A stretch of DNA of 64,000 nucleotides from Variimorphobacter saccharofermentans (GCF_014174405.1 NZ_JACEGA010000001.1:2571001-2635000), one strand, 5' to 3'; counted from the first letter of the stretch, positions 8,815 through 17,899 are shown. Notes: a model not told the origin generated them from the sequence alone. Numbers and translations are program-made.

Positions 8815-9582
8815 TTAAGCTTGTTCACCATAGTCTCGTAGTTTTTTCCCTGTTAGAGTCAAGAATACTTCCTCTAAGGTGATATCATTTCCATCTTCTG
8901 ATACCATTCTCTTTAACTCTTCACTCGTTCCGATGGCAATGACCTTACCATTATCCATAATCGCAATACGCGAGCAGATTGCTTCAATCTCTTCCATGTA
9001 ATGACTTGTATAGATAATGGTAGTGCCCTTCTTGTTGATTTCTCTTATTTTTTCCAATATAAAATTTCTAGATTGAGGATCAATGCCAACTGTAGGTTCA
9101 TCAAATATTAGAAGTTCAGGATTGTGGCCAATTGCACAGGCGATATTTAGCCGTCGTTTCATACCACCGGAAAAAGTTTTTACATATAGGTTTCTTTTCT
9201 CCGTAAGTCCTACAAATTCTAAAGAGGTATCTACCGCTTCCCTTAAAGCCTTTCCCTTCAATCCATATAATGAAGTAAATAATTCTACATTCTCCCACGC
9301 TTTTAAATTCCCATGAATCGCCAGCTCCTGTGGTATATATCCAACTTTAGAATTCACTTCATATTTATGCTTTAGAGGATCTTTACCCAATAATTCAATT
9401 GTTCCAGAATTAGGCTTTACAATAGAACAAATCATATTCATCGTTGTACTCTTCCCTGCTCCATTGGGTCCGAGTAAACCAAATATCTCTCCCTGATAGA
9501 TTTCCAATGACAAGTTATCTACAACAACCTTATGGTCATATTTCTTTGTCAACTCCGTTGTCTTTAATACAGCTTCTCTCAT
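8815..9582 (-). CDS. ABC transporter ATP-binding protein
   Basis: 255-residue nucleotide-binding domain: Walker A GPNGAGKST (about 40), Q-loop in VGYIPQEL, signature FSGGMKRRL, Walker B LLIFDEPTVGIDP and the H-loop TSHYMEEIE. The NatA/CcmA/DrrA-like features fit an exporter ATPase. It is the first gene of the run ATPase - permease - permease - histidine kinase - response regulator, which has short gaps and is most likely one operon read from the region at 9583-9818. Confidence 0.93.
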   Translation of the reverse strand: MREAVLKTTELTKKYDHKVVVDNLSLEIYQGEIFGLLGPNGAGKSTTMNMICSIVKPNSGTIELLGKDPLKHKYEVNSKVGYIPQELAIHGNLKAWENVELFTSLYGLKGKALREAVDTSLEFVGLTEKRNLYVKTFSGGMKRRLNIACAIGHNPELLIFDEPTVGIDPQSRNFILEKIREINKKGTTIIYTSHYMEEIEAICSRIAIMDNGKVIAIGTSEELKRMVSEDGNDITLEEVFLTLTGKKLRDYGEQA

Positions 9583-9707
9583 ACTCTTATCCTCTCCATT
9601 CCATTCATTGTTGTATTTTAGGACTTTATTGAAATTCCCTGAATTAATCTTGATATCAGAATAACATCAGTCTACAGGTTTCGTTAGTGAAAAAAGAAAT
9701 ATATTGT

Positions 9708-9773
9708 ATATGACTTTAGTCATATCTAAGAATGAAAAATCTTCACTCCTTTTATGACATACTGATGTCATAA
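9708..9773. promoter_or_regulatory. Pair of perfect palindromes, candidate operators of the adjacent two-component/ABC operon
   Basis: ATATGACT-TT-AGTCATAT (9708-9725) and TTATGACAT-ACTG-ATGTCATAA (9752-9773) are both perfect inverted repeats and share the half-site TATGAC. They lie between the divergent ABC/two-component operon (start 9582) and the Gfo/Idh gene (start 9819). A dyad with TGAC half-sites fits a dimeric NarL-type regulator such as the one at 4613-5242, but the link is inferred from position only. Confidence 0.5.
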
Positions 9774-9818
9774 ATGCTTTTATATAATTAATTCATTAAT
9801 TAAGAGGAGGCAATACAA

Positions 9819-10466
9819 ATGCATATTGGAATATTAGGAATCGGATTTGGCAAATATCATGGAGAGTTATATAAGAAGATAGACCCATCCATTCAATTAA
9901 CCTTTTGGGGACGAGATGTTGAGAAGCTAAAAAGAATACAATCAGAGCTTAATTGTGATTGTACTACAGATCTTAACGAATTTTATAGTAAACCATTTGA
10001 TTTTATTGACATCTGTTTACCTTCACAATTACATGCAAAATATGCACTAATGGCTTTACAGAGTAACCATTCCATATTCATAGAAACACCTGCTGTGACC
10101 TCAATGGAGGAAGGTATCGAGATTATGGATACTGCAAAGAAAAACGAAAAAAAGGTGCTGGTAGATATGTTTCTTAGATATGATCCTTATTATCGTATGA
10201 TTTTTGATTATTGTCAAAATCAGAAATATGGTACTCTAAAACACCTTACCATCTTTCGAAGAACACCTCCCATATGGGGGAGTCTCGGAAAAGAGACTAT
10301 AGCTACATCATTAATGATTCATGACTTGGATTTTGTAACCTGGTTGGGTAAAGATCTTAAGGTTCTTACTTACGATGTGATAACCAATTCTGATAATTCC
10401 GGTTCAGTTATTGATTGTGAAAATGCCTTACCCGGTCTTTCTATAGCCTTTGAATTATCCAAATAG
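9819..10466 (+). pseudogene. Gfo/Idh/MocA-family oxidoreductase, C-terminally truncated
   Basis: The 215 residues start with the Rossmann fold: GIGFGKYHGELYKKI (dinucleotide-binding glycines), then DICLPSQLHAKYALMAL and ETPAVTSMEEG at the place of the usual E-K-P motif. Family proteins are usually 320-370 residues. Here the substrate-binding beta-sheet domain stops after ~100 residues at FELSK and a TAG, and a terminator follows 15 bp later, so the last third is missing. The Lys of the EKP motif is Thr. It is probably inactive, although a short functional form cannot be excluded. The start is supported by GAGGAGGCAATACAA-ATG. Confidence 0.75.
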
Positions 10467-10480
10467 TCTTTCCTAAAATG

Positions 10481-10530
10481 AAAAGTGTGTAACAAAAAGA
10501 TTCACCTTAATTGCTACACACTTTTTATAT
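10481..10530 (+). terminator. Intrinsic terminator after the Gfo/Idh fragment
   Basis: AAAAGTGTGTA (10481-10491) pairs with TACACACTTTT (10515-10525), followed by TATATATATTA on the + strand. The A-run before the stem would also give U-rich RNA on the - strand, so it may serve the convergent ABC exporter gene too. Confidence 0.8.
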
Positions 10531-10567
10531 ATATTATTATATTTCTATTCAGATGTGTCCGTATAGC

Positions 10568-12466
10568 TTACTCTAGCTCGAATGCTCCGGTATACAATTG
10601 ATAATACTGACCCTTTTGAGCGATCAGCTCCTCATGATTACCACGTTCAATGATACGTCCATGATCCAGTACTATAATAACATCAGAGTTCTTAACTGTG
10701 GACAGGCGGTGTGCTATTACGAACACTGTCCTGTCTTTCATGAGAGCATCCATTCCACGTTGAACAATCGCTTCTGTTCTTGTATCAATGGAGGAGGTTG
10801 CTTCATCCAATATCATAACCGGAGGATCTGCAACTGCTGCTCTGGCAATAGAAATTAACTGACGTTGTCCTTGAGATAGATTTGCTCCATTTTCAGTAAT
10901 CATCGTATGATAGCCATCGGGTAAACGACTAATGAAATCATCTGCACCTACAAGGCTTGCAGCAGCAACACATTCTTCATCAGTGGCATCCAGTTTACCA
11001 TAACGAATATTATCCATTACCGTACCGGTAAATAGATTGGTATCCTGTAAAACCATACCAATGGCTCGACGAAGATCCTTTTTGTTAATCTTATTGATAT
11101 TAATATCGTCATAACGGATTTTACCGTCTGCAATATCATAGAAACGATTCAGCAGATTTGTAATCGTTGTTTTTCCTGCACCGGTTGCACCCACGAAGGC
11201 AACCTTTTGTCCCGGCTTTGCATATAGACTGACATCATGTAATATCGTCTTCCCCGGCTCATATTCGAAATCAACGTCGAATAATCTCACGTCGCCGGTT
11301 AATTTCGTATATGTTACCGAGCCATCACTACTATGTGGATGCTTCCAGGCCCAAATTCCGGTTCTTTCTTTACATTCAATCAACTGGCCATTCTCTTCAC
11401 GAACATTTACTAAGGTAACATATCCGTTGTCCTGTTCCGGTTCTTCATCAATCAAACCATATATTCTCTGTGCACCGGCAATACCCATAACGACAGCATT
11501 GATTTGATGAGATACCTGATTAATATTTCCGACAAACTGTTTTGTCATGTTCAGGAATGGGACAACAATACTTATTCCCATAGCCAGTCCAGAGATACTT
11601 AAATTAGGAACATTAGTAATCAATAAAGTACCCCCGGTAATGGCAACGATAACATATAATACATTGCCAATGTTATTCAAAATTGGGCCTAGAATATTGG
11701 TATATTGATTTGCCGCCCTTGAAACGTTATATAATTCTTCATTAATCTTATCAAAATCCGCTTTACTTTCCTCTTCATGGCAGAATACTTTAATTACTTT
11801 CTGACCGTTCATCATTTCTTCTACAAAGCCTTCCAGATGACCAAGACCCTTCTGCTGTTTTATAAAGTATTTGGCAGAACCGCCACCAATCTTTTTGGTA
11901 ATTATGAGCATCACAATTACACCAATGATTACAACAAACGTTAGCCATATGCAATAGTACATCATAATTCCAAACACAGTGATTACTGTGATGCATGATA
12001 CCAGTAACTGTGGAAAGCTCTGAGATATCATCTGTCGTAATGTATCAATATCATTGGTATAATAACTCATGATATCGCCATGATTATTCGTATCTACATA
12101 TTTTATTGGCAGTGTTTGCATTCGATTGAACATTTTTACACGGAATTTCTTCAAGGTTCCCTGAGTAATAAATGCCATCATTTGATTATATGCGATACCG
12201 CTTGATAGAGATAATATATAGAATACCGCTAGTATGGCAACAAAGTATAGTATATTTTCTCCAACTGAACTCCAGTCACCAGCTTGCCAGTTCTTTTCCA
12301 CAATAGCAATAATATTCTGCATAAATATTGCAGGAATGGAGCTAATAGCCGCATTAAAAATGATACATATAATAACAACTGGGAACATTACTGGATAAAA
12401 CTCTAATATGGTCTTGAACAGGCGAATGATGATCATTTTTTTATTTTTTATATGATTAGTTTTCAT
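10568..12466 (-). CDS. ABC exporter half-transporter, type IV fold (LmrD/BmrD-like)
   Basis: 632 residues from the ATG at 12466: six-helix exporter domain (about 20-330), then a nucleotide-binding domain with Walker A GATGAGKTT, Q-loop GMVLQDTNLF, signature LSQGQRQLI, Walker B PPVMILDEATSSID and H-loop IAHRLS. A roughly 40-residue insert before the NBD (near RTGIWAWKHPHSSDG) is typical of the D subunit of heterodimeric multidrug exporters. The ATG at 12466 follows AGGTGATCAAG and overlaps the upstream exporter gene by 11 bp. The catalytic Glu after Walker B is present here, whereas the partner has Asp, the usual asymmetry of BmrCD/LmrCD-type pairs. Confidence 0.92.
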   Translation of the reverse strand: MKTNHIKNKKMIIIRLFKTILEFYPVMFPVVIICIIFNAAISSIPAIFMQNIIAIVEKNWQAGDWSSVGENILYFVAILAVFYILSLSSGIAYNQMMAFITQGTLKKFRVKMFNRMQTLPIKYVDTNNHGDIMSYYTNDIDTLRQMISQSFPQLLVSCITVITVFGIMMYYCIWLTFVVIIGVIVMLIITKKIGGGSAKYFIKQQKGLGHLEGFVEEMMNGQKVIKVFCHEEESKADFDKINEELYNVSRAANQYTNILGPILNNIGNVLYVIVAITGGTLLITNVPNLSISGLAMGISIVVPFLNMTKQFVGNINQVSHQINAVVMGIAGAQRIYGLIDEEPEQDNGYVTLVNVREENGQLIECKERTGIWAWKHPHSSDGSVTYTKLTGDVRLFDVDFEYEPGKTILHDVSLYAKPGQKVAFVGATGAGKTTITNLLNRFYDIADGKIRYDDININKINKKDLRRAIGMVLQDTNLFTGTVMDNIRYGKLDATDEECVAAASLVGADDFISRLPDGYHTMITENGANLSQGQRQLISIARAAVADPPVMILDEATSSIDTRTEAIVQRGMDALMKDRTVFVIAHRLSTVKNSDVIIVLDHGRIIERGNHEELIAQKGQYYQLYTGAFELE

Positions 12467-14189
12467 CTTGATCACCTGCCTTATTCTGAGAATAGTATAT
12501 TTCCCGGTAAATAGCATTTTCCTCTAATAATTGCTTATGAGTTCCAATACCATTGATGATACCACCATCCATGACGATTATTCTGTCCGCATCCTCAACC
12601 GATGCTGTTCTTTGGGCGATAATCAGCTTGGTTGTATCCGGTATATATTCTCGAAATGCCTTACGAATCTTGGCATCCGTCTTAGTATCCACCGCACTGG
12701 TGGAATCGTCGAGAATTAATATCTTTGGCTTCTTAAGCAACGCTCTGGCAATACAAAGTCTTTGCTTCTGCCCGCCTGACAAATTGGCTCCTCCTTGCTC
12801 TACATAGGTGTCATAACTCATCGGAAATTGATTGATGAATTCATCGGCACAAGCAAGCTTACAAGCCTCTACTAATTCTTCGTCCGTTGCCTCTTTATTT
12901 CCCCAACGGAGATTTTCCTTTATGGTTCCGGAGAATAGAATATTTTTCTGTAATACAACAGCTACCTGATTTCTGAGGGTATCCAAATCGTAATTTCTTA
13001 CATCCATGCCCCCTACTTTAACAATTCCTTCTGTTGCATCATACAGACGTGGAATCAACTGAATCAAGGAAGATTTTGAAGCACCTGTTCCTCCCACAAT
13101 TCCAATGGTTTCACCGGATCTAATCTGCAGATTTATATTTGATAAAACCATTCTCTCTGCCTTTACCGAATACTTAAAGCTTACATTTTCAAAGGAAATC
13201 GAACCATCCTTAACGGAATATATGGGTTTTTCTATATTGGTTAAAGTACTTTTCTCATTTAATACTTCAACGATACGCTTAGCAGATTCTCCAGCCAAAG
13301 TAATCATGACAAATACCATGGAAAGCATCATCAAACTGCTTAAAATCATAAAACTATAGGTTAATATAGCAGAAAACTGCCCGATATCAAAATCCGATCC
13401 TCTACTACTAATAATTGTATAGGAACCAAAGGACAGAACAAATACCATAACTACATACATGCAAAATTGCATTAGTGGCCCATTAATCGCTAAAATACGT
13501 TCTGCTTTTGTAAAGTCAGCACATACATCCTGAGCTGCTACCTCAAATTTATTTTGCTCATATTCTTCTCGTACAAAGGATTTTACCACGCGCATTCCCT
13601 TGATATTTTCTTGAATTGATTTATTCAAGGCATCATATTTCTTGAATACCTTCCTGAATAATGGAAAGGTCTTATAAATAACGAGACCCAGGCCAATTGC
13701 GAGAATTGGGACCACTACAAGGAAAATCCATGCCATGCGTCCACCCATTACAAATGCCATTACAAATGCAAATATCAACATTAATGGTGAGCGAATAGCC
13801 ATTCTGATTATCATCATAAATGCATTCTGTACATTGGTTACATCAGTAGTCATACGAGTAATCAACGATGATGTGGAGAACTTATCGATATTCTCAAAGG
13901 AATAATCCTGAATACTATAGAAAATATCCTTCCGTAAATTCTTAGCATACCCGCAAGCTGCTGTGGCACTGGTGGTTCCTGCAATCCCACCAAAAGCCAG
14001 TGACAAAAATGCCATGACAATCAGAATAATCCCATATTTAATGATTGTGTTTAAATCACAGCCACCTTTAATCTCATTGACCAGGGTCGCGGTAATGAAT
14101 GGAATGATGCATTCAATAACTACTTCAAGACTAATGAGTATTGGGGTTATCATTGCCAGTTTCTTGTACTCACGTACACTTCGCGTCAA
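12456..14189 (-). CDS. ABC exporter half-transporter, type IV fold (LmrC/BmrC-like)
   Basis: At least 577 residues: exporter membrane domain (~10-320) and NBD with Walker A GGTGASKSS (Ala-Ser in place of Gly-Lys-adjacent Gly), signature LSGGQKQRL, Walker B ILILDDSTSAVD and the switch Gln in IAQRTAS (Gln for His). Walker B Asp for catalytic Glu and H-loop Gln mark the degenerate site of a heterodimeric exporter; it pairs with 10568-12466. The first usable codon in the called frame is TTG (14189) with no good ribosome binding site. The frame stays open upstream, and the only strong site, AAAGGA at 14211-14216, sits 6-9 bases before ATT/ATA codons at 14204-14199, so the true start may be non-canonical. 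Confidence 0.9.
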   Translation of the reverse strand: MTRSVREYKKLAMITPILISLEVVIECIIPFITATLVNEIKGGCDLNTIIKYGIILIVMAFLSLAFGGIAGTTSATAACGYAKNLRKDIFYSIQDYSFENIDKFSTSSLITRMTTDVTNVQNAFMMIIRMAIRSPLMLIFAFVMAFVMGGRMAWIFLVVVPILAIGLGLVIYKTFPLFRKVFKKYDALNKSIQENIKGMRVVKSFVREEYEQNKFEVAAQDVCADFTKAERILAINGPLMQFCMYVVMVFVLSFGSYTIISSRGSDFDIGQFSAILTYSFMILSSLMMLSMVFVMITLAGESAKRIVEVLNEKSTLTNIEKPIYSVKDGSISFENVSFKYSVKAERMVLSNINLQIRSGETIGIVGGTGASKSSLIQLIPRLYDATEGIVKVGGMDVRNYDLDTLRNQVAVVLQKNILFSGTIKENLRWGNKEATDEELVEACKLACADEFINQFPMSYDTYVEQGGANLSGGQKQRLCIARALLKKPKILILDDSTSAVDTKTDAKIRKAFREYIPDTTKLIIAQRTASVEDADRIIVMDGGIINGIGTHKQLLEENAIYREIYYSQNKAGDQDEN

Positions 14190-14220
14190 TTCTCTAATTA
14201 TAATAATCAGTCCTTTCCAT

Positions 14221-14258
14221 AAAAACGAGTAATGTTATCAAGATAAACATTACTCGTT
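14221..14258 (-). terminator. Terminator hairpin in the 5' leader of the ABC exporter pair (candidate attenuator)
   Basis: On the - strand the 17-base arm at 14258-14242 pairs with the 16-base arm at 14239-14224 (one bulged base) and is followed directly by TTTTT and, a few bases later, the exporter ribosome binding site. It lies between the promoter at 14378-14350 and the gene, so it would stop transcription before the coding region unless disrupted. An 8-codon frame starting ATG-CTA-ATG at 14276 ends with TAA at 14250, inside the first arm, which would fit ribosome-dependent antitermination; it has no clear ribosome binding site. Confidence 0.65.
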
Positions 14259-14349
14259 CTCTGCTTTCATTAGCATCTAAATAAACTTGTTGAAAGTATA
14301 GCAAACAGCTTCTCTGTATCCTTTAAATTGGTGCTAAAACGATTTAAAT

Positions 14350-14378
14350 ATGATATCAAACTTCAACAAAATTGTCAA
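14350..14378 (-). promoter_or_regulatory. SigA-type promoter of the ABC exporter pair
   Basis: TTGACA (14378-14373) and TATCAT (14355-14350) separated by exactly 17 bases on the - strand. Transcription would start near 14343, giving a leader of about 150 nucleotides that contains the hairpin at 14221-14258. Confidence 0.7.
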
Positions 14379-14453
14379 TGTCATTTCTTACTCAGCATCT
14401 TGGTTTCACTTATCAGTGCTTAAAACGTTGGCAGGAAAGGAACCATATCCTAT

Positions 14454-14579
14454 TTAGTACATACCGCTATGCATTTTTTCGAATAAAGGTATAAAATAAT
14501 TAAATGTTAAGTGTGTTAGAATTAAACCAGCAAAAATACAAACAATAATGATCAAAGCCATTCTATGCTTTTTACTCAT
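14454..14579 (-). CDS. Small single-span membrane peptide, 41 residues
   Basis: ATG at 14579 is preceded by an excellent ribosome binding site (GGGGAGGTGAAAATC), and the frame runs to TAA at 14454. The product has a basic start (MSKKHRM), one hydrophobic helix (residues ~8-21, ALIIIVCIFAGLIL) and a short tail ending HSGMY. It begins 60 bp after the stop of the FtsX-type permease on the same strand and is probably the third gene of that operon. The function is unknown; such peptides often bind and modulate a neighbouring transporter, but nothing here proves it. The coding call rests mainly on the ribosome binding site and the clean amphipathic layout. Confidence 0.6.
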   Translation of the reverse strand: MSKKHRMALIIIVCIFAGLILTHLTFNYFIPLFEKMHSGMY

Positions 14580-14639
14580 GATTTTCACCTCCCCGGTATT
14601 TATTTGATAATCATTCCATTAATTGGTTATATTAAGTTC

Positions 14640-17021
14640 TTACTCATATGCCAGCATTTCTCTTAATGATGAGTTCGCAGCTTTAGAGGCCGGAATTATA
14701 CCAGATACATAGGATACTATGATAGAAATTGCCAGCCATAAGAATGCTCCTGATAATGATATCGCATTGTTTAAATTTGTATGAAGAAATATGTTCCCAA
14801 AATAATTACCTGCCCATGCAGAAACTGGAAGAGCCAGAAGAAACCCTGACAACCATCCTGCGATACCCATTAGAATTACCTCCAATGATATCATGGAGAC
14901 TAACTGATGACTGCTCACTCCGATTGCTCTAAAAACGCCTAATTCCCGTCTGCGTTCCGAGATATTAATCCCAATGGTGGAGGCAATACTAAGTCCTCCT
15001 ACTACTACAGCCAGTAATGCAATGATGGAAAGGAAATCTACGATTACCTTCAAATGTTCAACAAACGCTTTACGTAAAAGATCTATATTCCAATTTTCTG
15101 ATATTTCTATTCCATCTGCTTGGAACCTTTTCTCAATTTCTTTCGATATCTGTAATTGCTCCTCCGCGTTAATGCCATTTGCAGATATCAAAATGTTTTG
15201 CGTGGAGTTATCACCAAAATATCTTTCATATATATCCAGATTCATATATATACTCGGTAATGGAGGTATTTCATTAACAATACCTGCTACGGTGACCTGT
15301 GTATGTTCTTTCCCAATTCGCATTGTAACGGTCATGCCCGGCTGTAACCATTTCTCTTCTTCCCAGAGAGCCTTATTAATAATTATTGCATTCTCTAAAG
15401 TGTTAATATTTCCCCCATCTATGATTTGAAAATCAACCATTGTACTGTCTCTTGGTAATGCTTTTATTGTATAAAAAGCCGAATCGGTTTCATCGTTCTT
15501 TTCAAATACAGCCGTATTTGCCCTGCATATCTCAGCCTCATCGATGCCTTTGATATTTCCTAATGTTTTCATGATAATATCATCCTGATATTTCCCATAT
15601 AATCTGACATCTAAGTCATAATTGAACGTATTCTCACTTTTATCCACTGTCCTGTCAATGGATGCAACGATATTCTGTGCTGTCATAAACAGCACTCCGC
15701 CTGATGATAGAGCTAAAATTGCCAATAATGTCCTACCTTTTTTTCTAAAAACATTATTCAGTGGTATAGATAATTTTGTGTCTGTAATATTTATTCGCCT
15801 CTGAATGAAAGACTTTCTACCTTTTGATTTCTTACTGTCGTCAATATGTTCAGCTAACCCTTCCTTTACAGTTATTTTACAGCTTCTATATATCGGATAA
15901 AATGAAGCAATAAGTGGTATCAGTATTCCTGAGCATATTTGGATTATATATACCCAAATTGGGATCCTGTAGCTTGTAATCTTAAAATTCAAGATACCTG
16001 CTGCTATATCCGAATAACCTGCTCCACCTGAAATCGCTATCGGCATACTTAAAATAATAGCTCCTATGCTTATTACCAAAACATATAAGTAATACGGAAG
16101 AGCGATATCCCAGGTATTCGCTCCGGTGGACTTCATTATTGCAATTTGCTTTGTCTGTGTGGACATAATGAAGTTTAAAAGATTGATAATTATAATACAT
16201 GCTACAAATAATGAAATAACAGTGAAAGCTTGTAGTAAAAACAAGAGCGATTTCAGCTGATCACCATGTGGATGCTTTCCAGGTACCGGTACATCTACTC
16301 TTACAACATGATAGCCATTTTTCATAAGTCGATCTTTCATCTCTGCTGCCACTATTCTCAACTCTTCACGGTCAAATCTGTTATCATAAGAGACAAGATG
16401 AATCTCATCATACCAGCCAGAATAGCCCAATGATTGTAAACCATCAAGAGTCAAAAATGCATAGGAGTACTTTTCCATTGATGCAGGTGACAGGCCTGGT
16501 GCATGAACGATCCCACTTATATACATTTTTGCTTCTTTTCCTCCCGGAAGCCTTATAAGTACATTTTCATCATAATCTTTTTCTAAGTTCAATAGGTTCT
16601 TTAAAGAGTCTCTTTCAAGTACCATCTGACCAGAGTCATTCGGGAATTCGCCTTTTTCTAGTGTAAACGTATCTACCCTTAGGCTGCGAAAGTCCTCCAC
16701 AGCATACAGATATAACGTACCATAAGTGCCATTTTCCCTATCAATTCGTGCAATCAAGGTCTTCCTGGCTTCAACATCAATATTTTCCTTCATATCTTTA
16801 ATCAAATCGATTCCCTTAGGATCCAGATTACTGACCTTTAATATGATAGATGCTGGATTTGTATTCATATAATTGACATCCATTTCTCTGGTCAATATGG
16901 AGTAGGATATAAGTACCGCTCCAATGCTTGCAATACCTATTAAAATTCCCAAAAGTGCCAATAATGTCCTAGTCTTGTACATTTTCAGTTCCCTTAGGAC
17001 TTTTATATAATTGATTTTCAT
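14640..17021 (-). CDS. FtsX-like ABC transporter permease, duplicated MacB/FtsX architecture
   Basis: 793 residues from the ATG at 17021, which follows AAAGGTGATCTGTGG; an upstream ATG 6 codons earlier overlaps the site and is less likely. The layout is: membrane helix (~15-38), extracytoplasmic MacB-PCD-like domain, FtsX three-helix block (about 255-380), a basic linker (SKKSKGRKSFIQRR), a helix opening a second extracytoplasmic domain (to ~640), and a terminal FtsX block with RRRELGVFRAIGVSSHQL. Such proteins act as mechanotransmission or lipoprotein/peptide-handling ABC systems rather than importers. It forms a unit with the ATPase 7 bp upstream and probably the small peptide downstream. 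Confidence 0.9.
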   Translation of the reverse strand: MKINYIKVLRELKMYKTRTLLALLGILIGIASIGAVLISYSILTREMDVNYMNTNPASIILKVSNLDPKGIDLIKDMKENIDVEARKTLIARIDRENGTYGTLYLYAVEDFRSLRVDTFTLEKGEFPNDSGQMVLERDSLKNLLNLEKDYDENVLIRLPGGKEAKMYISGIVHAPGLSPASMEKYSYAFLTLDGLQSLGYSGWYDEIHLVSYDNRFDREELRIVAAEMKDRLMKNGYHVVRVDVPVPGKHPHGDQLKSLLFLLQAFTVISLFVACIIIINLLNFIMSTQTKQIAIMKSTGANTWDIALPYYLYVLVISIGAIILSMPIAISGGAGYSDIAAGILNFKITSYRIPIWVYIIQICSGILIPLIASFYPIYRSCKITVKEGLAEHIDDSKKSKGRKSFIQRRINITDTKLSIPLNNVFRKKGRTLLAILALSSGGVLFMTAQNIVASIDRTVDKSENTFNYDLDVRLYGKYQDDIIMKTLGNIKGIDEAEICRANTAVFEKNDETDSAFYTIKALPRDSTMVDFQIIDGGNINTLENAIIINKALWEEEKWLQPGMTVTMRIGKEHTQVTVAGIVNEIPPLPSIYMNLDIYERYFGDNSTQNILISANGINAEEQLQISKEIEKRFQADGIEISENWNIDLLRKAFVEHLKVIVDFLSIIALLAVVVGGLSIASTIGINISERRRELGVFRAIGVSSHQLVSMISLEVILMGIAGWLSGFLLALPVSAWAGNYFGNIFLHTNLNNAISLSGAFLWLAISIIVSYVSGIIPASKAANSSLREMLAYE

Positions 17022-17028
17022 CCACAGA

Positions 17029-17742
17029 TCACCTTTCATAATTCGAAATAATATCTTCCGTTATTTGTCCGTCACTAATTCTTATGGTCCTTCCACAGCG
17101 TTCTGCCAACTCATTATTGTGTGTTACCATTATGACGGTTTTCCCCTCATCCGTAAGGGATTTCAGTAAACGAAATACTTCTTCTGACGTATTACTATCC
17201 AAATTCCCCGTAGGTTCATCCGCAAAAATAATATCCGGATTATTGGCCAGTGCTCTTGCAATCGCTATACGCTGTTGTTCTCCACCGGATAGTGCTGACG
17301 GGAATTTTCCGGCATGTGACTCCATTCCCACCTTAGCCAGAAGTGCATTTGCTCTTTCTCTTCTTTCTGAACTTGGGATTCTTTTCAAAAAATCCATAGG
17401 CATAAGTACATTTTCCAATGCAGTTAGCGTAGGCATCAATTGAAAGAATTGAAACACAAAACCAATCGTATCTCCTCGGAAGCGGCTGAGTTGATTTTCT
17501 CTTAGACCGTTTATTACTGTTCCTTTGACTATGATCCGTCCTTCTGTTGGCGTATCTATTCCACCCAAAAGATTTAACAAGGTTGACTTTCCGCTGCCGG
17601 ATTTACCTACAATTGCAACGAACTCACCCTTATCAATTTGCATATTTACCCCTTTTAGGGCCCAAAAGCCATTCTCACCAATGGCATACATCTTTTTCAC
17701 TTTTTCAAGTTGAATTACCGTATTGTTTTTGACAGTCGCCAT
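17029..17742 (-). CDS. ABC transporter ATP-binding protein, MacB/LolD type
   Basis: 237 residues: Walker A GKSGSGKST, Q-loop GFVFQFFQLMP, signature LSGGEQQRI, Walker B IIFADEPTGNLDS (the N-L-D-S D-loop characteristic of the LolD/MacB/FtsE group) and H-loop VTHNNELA. It drives the permease at 14640-17021. The gene is divergent from a TetR regulator at 17930 across a 187-bp region with two GAAC/GTTC dyads, so its expression is probably repressed by that protein. Start supported by GAGGTGAAATTAT-ATG. Confidence 0.93.
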   Translation of the reverse strand: MATVKNNTVIQLEKVKKMYAIGENGFWALKGVNMQIDKGEFVAIVGKSGSGKSTLLNLLGGIDTPTEGRIIVKGTVINGLRENQLSRFRGDTIGFVFQFFQLMPTLTALENVLMPMDFLKRIPSSERRERANALLAKVGMESHAGKFPSALSGGEQQRIAIARALANNPDIIFADEPTGNLDSNTSEEVFRLLKSLTDEGKTVIMVTHNNELAERCGRTIRISDGQITEDIISNYER

Positions 17743-17775
17743 ATAATTTCACCTCAACATCATTATTTGATAGTC

Positions 17776-17899
17776 TTGCAAAAGCAAAGTAAAAATTGTA
17801 TAATATGTATGTTTCAGAACATTTTGTTCGGTTTTAATTATAGGAAGGTTCAGCTCTTAGTTCAATAATCAGTTTCACTTAATTGTTCCATATTGAACA
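17776..17899 (+). promoter_or_regulatory. tetR promoter with two GAAC/GTTC dyad operators
   Basis: On the + strand TTGCAA (17776-17781) and TATAAT (17799-17804) are spaced by 17 bases. A dyad GAAC-ATTTT-GTTC (17817-17829) lies just downstream of the -10 box. A second dyad, TGTTC-CATATT-GAACA (17884-17899), lies between the promoter and the tetR start. Both are plausible binding sites for the adjacent TetR-family protein, controlling itself and the divergent ABC operon; assignment is by position and symmetry. Confidence 0.6.
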
